From contig NW_020194626.1 in assembly GCF_002865645.1 (NCBI RefSeq), positions 1,054,001 through 1,118,000 of the forward strand: a DNA stretch of 64,000 nucleotides, read 5' to 3'. The notes beneath the pieces are model-generated. The model had not been told where the DNA came from and made no database searches. It saw nothing but the letters and a program-made list of their open reading frames with translations. Source of the stretch: Hyaloscypha bicolor E (taxonomy: Eukaryota > Ascomycota > Leotiomycetes > Helotiales > Hyaloscyphaceae). The position numbers were made by a program, and so were the translations under genes. Numbering within the stretch: position 1 is the stretch's first letter; every line of letters starts with the position of its first letter. Positions 1 through 10,374 of this stretch are shown here, piece by piece.

Positions 1-1284
1 TCGAGCTGGCGGCGACGATGCTTCTTCGTCGTGCTTCGGGCTCGCGCGCCGCCGTAGGTGTCTGTGTCCGAATCGGATCCGGATGCTGACCGGAGAATTG
101 GGGTCTCACGCTTCGATGCTATAGCTATGAGGTTAGTGGTGTGGCGACAGCGAGGATGAAAATGGGATGAAATGGGTATCGTACATGGCTGTGATCGCTC
201 CGGCTTTCTTCGTTTCGTCCTATGAGCGGGAACAACATCAGACTCAGAGTCGTCGTTCTCGTCATCATCTGATTCAATCTAGGTTATGTTAGTCCGGGCA
301 CTGTAGGTCCTAAAGGAGTTCAAATCGACGTACGATAGTCCGGTGTTGGACTGGACGGCCCTGTGAAGACTGTCAGCAATGTAATGCTGTACACCTACCG
401 CTGACGATAACATACACTTCTTCGCAGACCGTATAGCTCTGGGTTGGCCAGAATGTGCTCATCCTCGAGGCCTAGCTTTCGCTTCGCAGGACGACGAGAC
501 TCGGCGGAGGTTGAGCGCTCCTGACGGGCTCTATCTGGAGCTGTGTGAGGTGGGCTGTCTTCCATGTCGAAGTCAGCATCATCAGATTCATCCTGAACCT
601 CTGCAGCGGAGGACTCGGAGGCATCAGTATCTTGAGCTCCAAACTCGGATTGGCGATTTCTTGATGGCGCCGGTGAGGGTTCGTCGACAATAGATTTGGC
701 AACCTCGGACAGGTCAGATTCACTGTCATATGGAGCATCGTCGTTCGTGAGGGTAGAGCTTGCCAATGGAGAAACGTGTCCATTGAGAAGAGGCAGCGCC
801 GATGTCGACTTCAACAACGTTGTAGATGATGGTGGGGCTGAAGACGATGAAGTTAGCAATTTGATCAAAACGGCTGCAAATTTTGCTATGACGCAAAGCC
901 CCAATGATCGCATGGTCTTCAAGAGACGATAGCAGCGATTCATATATAACTTCTGCCACAATATGAGAGTCTGCGAGACAGATTCAAGGGCTGCCGGCGC
1001 ATTTCGATGTATTCGATGATAACTTTTGCTGTAGGGCTGCTGATGACCTGTGGCCGATTGGGGATGACGTGGAGCGTGGGAGCTCGCACAAAGCTCAAAA
1101 AATCATCGAAAGTATCGAGAGAACCCAAAAGAACTCAACATAGAGGTTGTTCGAATCGTCCAGGTCGATATTTTCGAGTTATTAGGCCAGGTAGGAAGGA
1201 TGTCTGAGCAGGCAGATGGGCCAGCCTTGAGAGTATCTTGGGCTGTAGCGGTGAGGAGTCTGAGAGATGACACTTACAAGCCAT
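1..1284 (-). CDS. chd1: Chromodomain helicase CHD1, N-terminal part (cut by window edge)
   Basis: This is the N-terminal part of the ATP-dependent nucleosome-spacing remodeller Chd1; the chromodomains and helicase lie beyond base 1. Exons on the minus strand are 1278-1284, 416-837, 334-360, 185-278 and 1-118, and all phases agree (668 nt, about 222 codons). The visible part is acidic and serine-rich, typical of the Chd1 leader. It then reaches the fungal Chd1 signature NPELYGLRRSGR (split by an intron) and the segment YGGARARSTTKK, after which basic residues run to the edge. The first exon is only ATGGCTT, followed by a good GTAAGT donor and a 440-bp intron. The acceptor is chosen because GCTAAC precedes CTTCATCGTCTTCAG. 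The protein then starts MASPPSSTTLLKSTSALP. Identity is firm; the 7-nt first exon is inference. It diverges from rli1 across a promoter holding repeat element A. Confidence 0.85.
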
Positions 1285-1935
1285 AGTAAAGAGGCCCCCC
1301 GTGAGGCAGACACTGTATTTGTGTTCAAATAAAGAGTGTGGTGTGAAAGAAATGTTGCGAGTGTACTGTGGTGGTTATGTCGAACGCAGTGACAAGAAAC
1401 CCTGGGGCACGCGGAGAGAGCAAGTAGAAACCCCGACTTTGCAGTCCACCAAAAAAGCGGCACTAAATTCTCAATGTCCCAAGTTCAGTCGGAACATTTC
1501 AGAAAGACCCTCTACGAATGTTCCCACGACTTGTAGTAACATCAAAATCTCCACCTTCCGCTATCCTTCGCAATTCCAAAATACAATTTTCTACTCTCGC
1601 AGTCCAGACAACTGTCCGACCTTGACTTGGGACGTGGAAAATCAGTGCCGCTTTACTGTCTACCACCATCAGCCTGATCGTTCGCTTAATGGCCCGAAAG
1701 GCAGCACACTATGGTGAACCAATCACAAAACCACCTTACTCATTTACGACTCTGGTTTTCCCAAATTCTCGATACAAAATTACGTCGTGCTGGCCCTCTC
1801 TGCCTCGAGACAGACAACTACAGCACAACTCTACGCCCTTTCGTTTCTCCAAGCCCTCCCCCAGTCCACCAACTTCTGCTGAAGCATTCCGAATACCCTA
1901 ACCACATCTTGCCAGTAGGGCACGAGGCAGCAAAG
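1285..1935. promoter_or_regulatory. Divergent chd1/rli1 intergenic region
   Basis: These 651 bp separate the two start codons and must hold both promoters. Apart from repeat element A I see no gene. The small open frames here have no recognisable sequence. Confidence 0.6.
1441..1670. repeat. Inverted-repeat element A (candidate MITE or promoter element)
   Basis: The left arm (about 1441-1490) contains AAAGCGGCACT, then AATGTCCCAAGT and GTCGGA. The right arm (about 1613-1660), read on the minus strand, contains AAAGCGGCACT, then ACGTCCCAAGT and GTCGGA at the same spacing. The roughly 120 bp between the arms is not repeated elsewhere in the window. Two further arm pairs lie at 37483-37697 and 51322-51557. 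No transposase or clear target-site duplication was found. It lies in the divergent chd1/rli1 promoter. Confidence 0.6.
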
Positions 1936-4195
1936 ATGTCGGACAAGCTGACTCGGTGCGTTCAACCCAACGCCTGACACTTTGACCGTGACAACGGCAG
2001 ATTCTGCTGGAGGGCTGAAGAGATGCAAATGCTGACTTTTCCGTCAATCCAGTATCGCGATCATCAGTACCGACAAGGTGCGAATCTTGAAGCTTTACCC
2101 CACTACCCCGCCTGGTCAAGCAAGTCTACTAACAACGTCTTTGTATTCAGTGTAAACCGAAGGTATATCACCATCAGACCACAAAGAATGAACCACATTC
2201 TGACCCATGACATACAGAAATGCAGACAAGAATGCAAGAAGTCCTGCCCGGTTGTGCGGAGTGGACGGCTTTGCATCGAAGTCACTCCTGAGTCGAAGAT
2301 CGCCTTCATTTCCGAAAGTCTATGTATTGGTTGCGGCATCTGTCCCAAAAAATGCCCATTTGGCGCCATCAATATCATTAATCTTCCAACAAACCTCGAG
2401 TCTCACGTTACACATCGATACTCAGCCAACAGCTTCAAGCTTCATCGATTGCCTACACCACGACCTGGACAAGTTTTAGGCTTGGTCGGTTCGAACGGTA
2501 TTGGAAAGAGTACAGCGTTGAAGATATTGAGTGGAAAATTAAAGCCAAACTTGGGTAGATACGACAACCCCCCTGATTGGCAAGATGTGATTAAGTATTT
2601 CCGAGGTTCTGAACTGCAGAGTCTGTCCCCCAACCCGAATTCCCCCTGTTCTCAAAGCTCATGATATTTGCAGACTACTTTACCAAAATTCTTGAAGATG
2701 ATCTCAAGGCGATTGTTAAGCCTCAATATGTTGACCGCATTCCCAAGGCGATCAAAGGCCCCGACAAGACTGTTCGATCCTTGATCGAGGCAAATGCGTC
2801 AATGGAGAATCTTACAGAAGTCCTTGATGTTCTGGGTAAGTCGAGACAGGCAAACAGTGGCAGGGGCCTTATAATTAATGGATATTTCTAGAACTAAATC
2901 ACATCATGGATCGAGACGTGAACCTTCTTTCTGGAGGTGAACTTCAAAGATTTGCCATAGGTACCGTTTGCGTCCAGCAAGCTGATGTGTACGCCACCCT
3001 TCACAAAACTGAAACGTGTGTACTGATACAATTGAATAGGTACATGTTTGATGAACCTTCCTCCTACCTTGATGTCAAGCAACGTTTGAGCGCTGCGAAG
3101 ATAATCCGATCCCTCCTTCGAGCCGACGACTATGTCATCTGTGTTGAGCACGATCTGTCTGTTCTGGACTATCTTTCGGACTTTATCTGCGTCCTTTACG
3201 GCAAACCTGCCGTCTATGGTGTCGTCACTCTGCCAGCTTCTGTTCGGGAAGGTATCAACATCTTCCTTGATGGCAATATCCCAACCGAAAATCTTCGTTT
3301 CCGGGAGGAGTCTTTGACATTCCGCATTGCTGAAGCTGCTGACGAGTTCATGGCTGATCGAACCCGTGCCTTTGATTATCCAAAAATGGAAAAGACCTTG
3401 GGTGGCTTCCATCTCCGCATTGACGCTGGTGATTTCACTGACTCTGAAATCATTGTCATGATGGGCGAGAACGGTACTGGCAAGACGACTTTCTGCAAGT
3501 TGCTCGCTGGTGCTTTGAACCCAGACGGCAATCAGAAAGTCCCCGGTATGAAGGTCAGCATGAAGCCTCAGAAGATCACCCCAAAATTCGAAGGTACCGT
3601 TCGTCAGCTCTTTTTCAAGAAGATCAAGACTGCTTTCCTCCTCCCGCAATTCCAGACCGACGTCGTTAAGCCATTGAAGCTGGACGAGTTCATCGATCAG
3701 GAAGTGAAGACCCTCTCTGGTGGTGAGCTGCAGCGTGTGGCTATCGTTCTTGCCCTTGGTCTTCCTGCCGACATCTACCTCATCGATGAGCCGTCCGCTT
3801 ATCTTGACTCTGAGCAGCGTATTATCGCTGCCCGGGTCATCAAGCGATTCATCATGCACTCAAAGAAGACCGCCTTTGTCGTGGAGCACGATTTCATCAT
3901 GGCAACGTACTTGGCAGACCGTGTCATTGTCTTCGATGGTGAACCTGGCATTGATGCGCGAGCCAATGCCCCCGAATCATTGCTCACAGGCTGCAACAAA
4001 TTCTTGAAGAACCTCGATGTTACCTTCCGTCGGGATCCCACCAACTTCAGACCACGGATTAATAAGCTCAATTCTCAACTGGACCAAGAGCAGAAATTGA
4101 GTGGCAATTTCGTAAGTGAATGGGAATTTGATTGGAAAAACTTTACTGACCCTTTTCAGTTCTTCTTGGAAGATGAAAATAGCACGAGTAGTTAA
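1936..4195 (+). CDS. rli1: Fe-S ABC ATPase RLI1/ABCE1, ribosome recycling factor
   Basis: Rli1 splits terminated 80S ribosomes with eRF1 and acts in initiation and ribosome biogenesis. Eight exons: 1936-1955, 2053-2077, 2151-2162, 2218-2620, 2674-2835, 2892-2988, 3040-4111, 4160-4195. They give 608 aa, the same as the yeast protein. Visible parts in order: a ferredoxin-like domain with two cysteine clusters (residues about 16-65, ending [15 protein letters not shown]); Walker A of NBD1, GSNGIGKST (110-118); signature [11 protein letters not shown]; Walker [14 protein letters not shown]2 Walker [10 protein letters not shown]; signature [11 protein letters not shown]; Walker [11 protein letters not shown]. 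All catalytic motifs are intact. Exon 3 is only 12 nt (CKPK) and is needed to complete the first cysteine cluster. Cytosolic and nuclear, expected to be essential. Confidence 0.97.
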
Positions 4196-4813
4196 AAAGG
4201 GCAACCCCAATGATTCACATCCTCCTTTAACCGATGCATTGCCAGGCGTTATGGGTTCAGCATCAAAAGGAAAAGGCCATGCGGGGTCCCAGGGATCGCT
4301 TGATGAGGAAACGGCCTCAAATGACGAAGACGAGCCAGACGACTAACCACGGACGGCAGTCTATCTCCTGTTGCCTGGTCCTACCCTGAAGATTGCCACT
4401 TTTCCTTTGTTTTCCCTCTGGCAATATTCGGGGTAGATGGAGGGGCAATGGTCAAGTTGGTGATTGCCGTCAGAGACATTGTACCAGATGCATCGCATCA
4501 ATTGAGCGTGGAATGGAAGGATCAGATTTTGCTTTGATCATTGCACGATTGATTAAGTCTTTTATTAAGTTTGATACTTGAGGTGGCGGAGATAGCTCAA
4601 CTCGTTAAGGAGAGACAATACACACCGAAGTTCGCTTGGTCTTCAAATCAACGCACTTTGCTTCCTATGCTGCACCTGATCGTATCCCTTCATTGGGGTC
4701 TACCAAGTGTAGACTAACTCTGCCTGCAATATTCATCATAATATAGAACGTAGTTGGCTTGCAATACGTACGAGTCGACGTCCTCTGAGTATCATCGTCC
4801 TTCATCATATTGT
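4196..4813. other. Intergenic, convergent 3' ends of rli1 and prp40
   Basis: This is the 3' flank of two convergent genes. A short open frame runs just past the rli1 stop to 4346, but it is the shifted frame of the last rli1 exon and lacks its own start. I see no gene. Confidence 0.5.
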
Positions 4814-7477
4814 CTACTCCTCCTCGATCTCGCCTTCCTCGCTTCCAGAATGGACGGCCGGTTCCTCTTTCGGTGGTAGTGGGGCAGGAGGTGTCCTAGT
4901 CCTGTGACGCCGTTCACGTGGAGGGATCGGGGAACGCTCACGTGGTGTTAGCTCTCTTCTCGACCGCTATACTTGAAATTAGAATCCATTCAAATGCAAG
5001 ATAGGGCGCGGAAGAAAAGTGTAAACTGATAGGGTTAGATGTGGGACGAACCTTTGCTACCCTAGTGCTTCCAGCGCTCTCCACATCACTGTCAGCTCGA
5101 CGACGCCTGCTGCCGCTAGGTCTTTCGTCACCGTATGGCAGCTCATCAATGCTTCCCCTTGGGTCCCCTCTCCTACGGTAGAGCTTTTCTCGCTCCTCTT
5201 CTCGATCCCTTCGGTCTCGATCATAATGGCTTATTGTGTCGTCGCGCCGACTGCGATGTGACTTATTAAGATCCATCTCTCTCTCTCGATCACGATCACG
5301 GTCCCGCTCAGACCGGTCACCTCTACGGCTTGGGGATAACAAGGTATCTGCAACGCTTGCTTTTCGATAATTCTTTTCTCGGTCCGCAATTGCCTTTCGC
5401 CGATCTGCTTCATATGCATCTGGTTCCGGGCTGCGGTCATGACGTCCACTAGTACGGCGGATTCTCTCACCTCGGTCTCTCTCGCCTCGATCATCTCGGC
5501 GAGTTGATCTGTCTACCGAAGACCTGTCTCGGCGCTTGAGGCGCTCTTTCTCTGCGTCCTCTTCTTTCTCCTTTAGCCTCCTGACCACTTTCTCGAAAGC
5601 TGATCGACGAAGCTCATCGGATGCTACTGCAACGTACTCTTCGGACCTTTCAATGCGAGGTTGAACCCTCTCGTAAGTATCTTCAATACGCACCGGAGGA
5701 TCAAGATGTTTAATGAAAGACCGGAGGGCATCAACTGCTCGACGTTGCTGACGCTCAGCTTGGTGTTTATCATCTTCACTGCGTCGAGAAACCTTTTCGT
5801 GCAACTTAAGTCTCGTCAGCAAAATTATTTCATTGGAAATCATTTTGGACAAGCTTACCCGTTCGAATATCAAAGAGAGTGCGTCTCGGTCAACGTCAGC
5901 AGTGCGTCGATCATTCTGCATTAAAGCAAGGAAGCCTTCAAAAGTTGTCTTCTGTTGAATTTCAAACCGTTTGTCCTAAGGTAAAATCAGTAAAGACCCT
6001 TCAAACTCTAAAGGAGATGCTTACATCAAGAACGTCCAAGACATCATTCCGGGTGCTGCGTAATGCCCGTTCTTCTTCCTCCACCATATCCCAGAACAAG
6101 TCAAGGGGCGTGGAACCAGGTTGACCAAGCATTGCTTGATATCTCTCATCCGCTACGATCAGTGGATGAATCTTACTCCACTTCGACCCAGCTTTGATTT
6201 TGTTGTTGGCCTTCAGTTCATGAAGGAGGCCCAGGAAGCGGTCCCGATTCTGACGTTCTCTCCTAGATTTCTGATTCTTTTGTTGTTGACGGGCATCGTT
6301 AAAAGTCTTCTCCAGAGTCTTGATGTGATTCTCGAAGGCGGTCAACATGTCGGACTTGTTGAGTGATTTGAATTTTTGATCGCCTTGAAAGCGCTGGTTA
6401 GATTGGATGATACCTTGTGCCTCAGACCACCTCGTGTATGGTTCCAAATCAAGACCTCTAAGAATCTCAATAAGCTCATCCATTGCTGCTTTCCGTGTGG
6501 TCACTTCACGCTCAACATTAGCCTTCTTGAGTTCGATGATATAATCCTCAAATAGCTGGCGCCGTTCATCGTCATCCTTTGCTGATCGAAAGATGGTCTC
6601 TCCCTCAATGATTGGCCGTGCTGTCTTCCAGCGAGTATAATGCTTGATTTCTGGATGGCTGCTCAGCATAGTAGCAAAGTCTTTACGGAGCTTCTCGGTT
6701 CTCTCTTTCGCGCGATCCTTCTCCTGCAGGCGCACTTCCAGGGCATATTTCTCGAAAGCCGCCTTCCGATCCTTGGGATCTTTAAGCGCTCGGTATTGAG
6801 GATCCTTGATGATAGATCGCATCGTCTGTTCCCAGGTCCAATTTGGATCGATATTATTGCGACGGAGGAGCTTGAGGAAGGCTGCCTCAGCTTCTTCGAA
6901 GGTAGCATAATCAGGGTCGGTATTTGCAGGCACGAATACTTGCGCACGGGATCCATTAACATCATTGCCATACGCGATTTGACGCGCTTCGCCCAGTGGT
7001 TCCCTATCTCGTGGTTGGTCAAATTGAGAAGACGAAAATCCGCCTCCGGCAACAAAGGTTGGAGCTCTGTGAAAAGTCAGCATAAATCCCACTGCAGAGT
7101 GGAAATCAGGTAGCTGCTTACGGCGCGACTGGTATCTGGGCAGGTGCTTCCTTAGATAGAGCCTGCTTGTAGACATCGGGCATCTCCCACGAGCTTTGCT
7201 TTGTCTCAGTATTGTACCAATACTTTCTTCCGCCCTCTGCAGTGTACTCCTTCCATGGCTGGGATGCAAGAGCACGCTAAAAGCAATGTCAGTAGCCATA
7301 TGTACTCAGAAGAGCATGCGCACTTACCTCTGCAGGTGTCATCAAGTCCTCTGGCTTGGTCCACTGCGTCGCCTTCGTGATTGTGTTGAAGTAGTACACG
7401 CGACCATCGCTATTTCGTGCCTCCTGCCAGAGATCAGGCAGGGCCGCGTGGCCGTTAAGGCCGTTGATGCCGTTCAT
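4814..7477 (-). CDS. prp40: U1 snRNP splicing factor PRP40
   Basis: Prp40 bridges the 5' splice site and the branch site in early spliceosome assembly. Exons on the minus strand are 7328-7477, 7122-7276, 6025-7066, 5859-5975, 5052-5804 and 4814-4966, giving 789 aa with consistent phases. Two N-terminal WW domains are seen (LWQEARNSDGRVYYFNTIT and WKEYTAEGGRKYWYNTET). Several FF domains follow, for example after FEEAEAAFLKLLRRNNI. The C-terminal third is rich in Arg/Asp/Glu and RS dipeptides, and the protein ends SEEGEIEEE. The 54-nt intron at 5805-5858 is a multiple of three and free of stops, so its retention would insert 18 residues in frame. The charged C-terminus is a common source of mis-splicing calls, but the KRSRREL junction restores the expected acidic end. 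It diverges from the TRS65-like gene. Confidence 0.95.
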
Positions 7478-7830
7478 GGTGAGCGTGGGTGTAAATTCAA
7501 GGATGGATGGGTGGAGAAGAGGCCGGTGTTGATGCAAAGAAAATAAAGCTGGAGATTTTGAAGCTCGCCCAATCAGGACTAGCTTGCGGATGTGCGATAA
7601 ACCTCCAACGTCAAGCTTCACGTTGCAATCGTTCCAGATTGGCCAATTACAGACATCACCCGTATTTGCTATGCTCAAGCTCAGAATATGAATCATGAGC
7701 TAGATATCTGCTTCCTACATCCAAATGCCGAAATTCTCGCACAACGGGCACCAACCCTTCCCCTGACCTGTTGCTGTTCAAGGTCCGCCTTCACCACTAG
7801 TTCTTGATTATTCTCTGAAATTTGGACACA
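7478..7830. promoter_or_regulatory. Divergent prp40/trs65 promoter
   Basis: These 353 bp lie between two divergent start codons. It contains two CCAAT-like words on opposite strands (GCCCAATCAG and TTGGCCAATT). Neither arm of the GCGGCACT repeat is present. Confidence 0.45.
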
Positions 7831-9833
7831 ATGATGCAAGAGCTAGAGGCTGAGGAAGCCCAACCTCGTGGAAGTCTTGAGTTTGTAGAGACATCGGTAT
7901 TAGACACAATCATCCCGTTCGCCAACGCTCTCAACATCGAGGACGTTTTGCGTGGCTCATTCGAACGCCTGGATAATGGCCATGCCTCGCCTCTAGCGCC
8001 AATTCCGCAGAGGCAGGCACTTTTCTTTGGTTAGTATTCCATATCACTGCTGAAACCCTCTGTCTTACTTATTCACAGATCCTAGATGAAACCGTCAATG
8101 TCTACATCGTATTACAAACCCCATATTTCGACGAAAGAACTCTCAGATCATATCTTGGGAGACTCGTCATCAATCTCGAAGCACAAGTGGTTAATTCGCA
8201 GCTGGAAAGCCACGAGGGCCCTCCAGGACAGGAGACCATTTTCAATGGTTCCGTCCAAGACAGTGAGGATCCATTAATAATTGTACAAGGCCCTGATGAC
8301 ACCGATCAGTCCTCCGGAGAAGGCCACATCCTAGTGGTATGGAAGTTGGCAGCTTTTCTTGTAAGGCCTCGCCTACGTTTGCAAAATCCTTCAGTCGTGT
8401 TCGCTGCTACGGCGAATCTGAAGCCTACTGAGCAGATTCAAGATGCTACATTGGAGGAAGAATATCTCCCGACCCAGGTGCCTTCTGGGGTTAATTTACT
8501 AGAGGTATGCGATTTCCCGAAGTCATGTTCCCTTTTCAGCCTTGTAGTCGATTAGTTTGAAATTTAATACTTCTCAACATCCCTCCCTCTTTCAACTTTG
8601 AGGCTCAATTATCGGCTGTGTCGTTGCATTACACACTGACTCGACTCACTGCAGGCTTTTGGTGATGATCCTGCAATGGGCGGGATCAAGCCACGTCTCT
8701 CTGCGCTGAGAGTATCCCGGGTGGCCCCAGCAACTCAGACAGCGAGTGAGCTGATGAGGCCTCTGAAGAACATCTCCCGGAGGTCGATCAAGGTCTATCC
8801 GGCGATGAATGCACGTGTACGCTACTCTCGACCAAACAGTTCACCAACGAATCCTTCTGTTATTGTGTCTCTCGACGTTGATATAACCCCATTTGCAAAT
8901 TGTGAAGTCATGCTCAAGAAGGCGGAGGTGAAGATTATTGGAGGCACTGTTGAAGATCTCAACCGCGTGTCTGGAATGATACTACCAATTACTTCCCTCC
9001 CTCAAGATGACATCACATTTCTATACCGGCTGGAACCAGATGATCTTGACGCTACGAATAAGTCCCAGATTCGGACACTGGAAATATCTGTCTTAGCTAC
9101 AGCAAACTTGTCTGAAACCTGCCAACCTGAACTCTCGATGTTCTGGACGACTTCTCTTGATTTCACCCCTCCTGTGAATCCAGGTTTCGGTCACCCAACC
9201 CAACCTATCCAACGACCACATCGACCTGCACAACTCTCCATAGGCTCCGTCCTCGAAACCACTCCTACAGTTTCCTCCCTAGCTGTAAGCCGACCCGACG
9301 CACTTCCAAGCATAGACGTCACAACCGGTCACCAGCGAAACCCCTCAATCCCGGACTTCGGGGTAACCATGACTTTTACTGCTCCACCCACCAGCAGCCC
9401 GATCTACCCCGGCATCCCCTTCACCTGGTCCGTCTTCATCGTCAACCGCTCCGACCGCCCCAGGAAGCTAGCACTCATGGTAATCCCCAAGCGCCGACGA
9501 ACCGAAGCACGAATAACACGACCACCATCAACCAGCTACGGAGGCTCAAGAAGAGATCCTAAAGTTGCAGATGCCGTTGTTGACGAGAATATCGTTTATG
9601 CCATGCAACGGAACTCCGCAATTGACTCTACTGAGATTGTGTGTTTGAGCACGGATACTCGGGTTGGTCCTCTGGCTCCATCGGCTTGTTATGAAGTGGA
9701 GCTGAAATTCATGGCGCTGAAGGCGGGTATTGTTGGGATTGAGTGTGTGAGAGTCGTAGATCTAGCGACGCAAGAGCATGTTGACGTTAAGGACTTGCCG
9801 ACGATACTTGTTTCGCCGTCGATAGACTCATGA
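7831..9833 (+). CDS. TRAPP complex subunit, TRS65 family
   Basis: Trs65 is a fungal-specific TRAPPII subunit that helps activate the Golgi GTPase Ypt31/32. Exons are 7831-8029, 8086-8504 and 8655-9833, giving 598 aa. The start is the first ATG of the frame (MMQELEAEEAQP). The second exon is entered at the acceptor CCTAG before base 8086, because only that phase keeps FFDETVNVYIVLQTPYFDE open. Recognition rests on the middle segment HILVVWKLAAFLVRPRLRLQ and the SVVFAATANLKP strand, both typical of the family, and on the beta-sandwich-like C-terminal half. No membrane segment is seen; the family is cytosolic and peripheral on Golgi. Family assignment is by recognition and is moderately strong. 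Confidence 0.78.
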
Positions 9834-10374
9834 GGGACACAGATCCTATAGAGAAAGTGGCTTTCTGCCATGAATTATCAGACTTTCAAAACAACCCTAA
9901 TTGTCCGCCTTCCTCTTTTATTGTCAAATCTTTTCGGCGAATTTGGGACATCGGGGACGGAGAAGACATCCTCCTCTTGAGCGCGTAATTTTGAATCATA
10001 AAAGCCCGCAATTGACACCATCGACACGGACATGTCAAAATTTGATACATATTAGATTAGAAACTAATATCTTACTCCCAAATGTCATTGTTAGCCTTTA
10101 CTCATAGCAACCTCATACCAATCACCGACGACCAATCACCGACGCGCTGAACACTCATCATCAAACCACGTAAACCTCATATCGTTTCCTCCTGCCGTAG
10201 TAGCACTAAAAATCAGGCTCCGAAGCAAATTGGGTATCAAGAAGCAGTCTAGCTCCAAAGCCAAATACGCCCTGTCAAAACGCAGAGAGCAGCTAATGCC
10301 CCTAAAGACGCCAAACCGTTCCACAAAGGAAATATAATTCACAGAAGAAAAGATAATGTCGTTGGCATGGAGGC
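9834..10374. other. Intergenic, convergent
   Basis: Convergent 3' flank of the TRS65-like gene and the disordered-protein gene. I see no gene. A nearly exact short repeat (ATCACCGACGACC / ATCACCGACGCGC) occurs near 10120-10147. Confidence 0.4.

Noticed and set aside
2894..3859. 321-codon antisense frame across rli1
   Set aside because: It is the complement of strongly conserved ABC-ATPase exons and crosses an intron boundary; no family resemblance of its own.
4116..4346. 76-codon frame with an acidic tail after rli1
   Set aside because: It is the shifted frame of the last rli1 intron and exon; no start or promoter of its own, and the canonical ending ENSTSS is present in the correct frame.
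4575..4640. Possible tRNA (GATAGCTCAACTCGTTAAGGAG resembles a D-arm)
   Set aside because: No acceptor stem, anticodon arm or T-arm GTTCGA follows at the right spacing.
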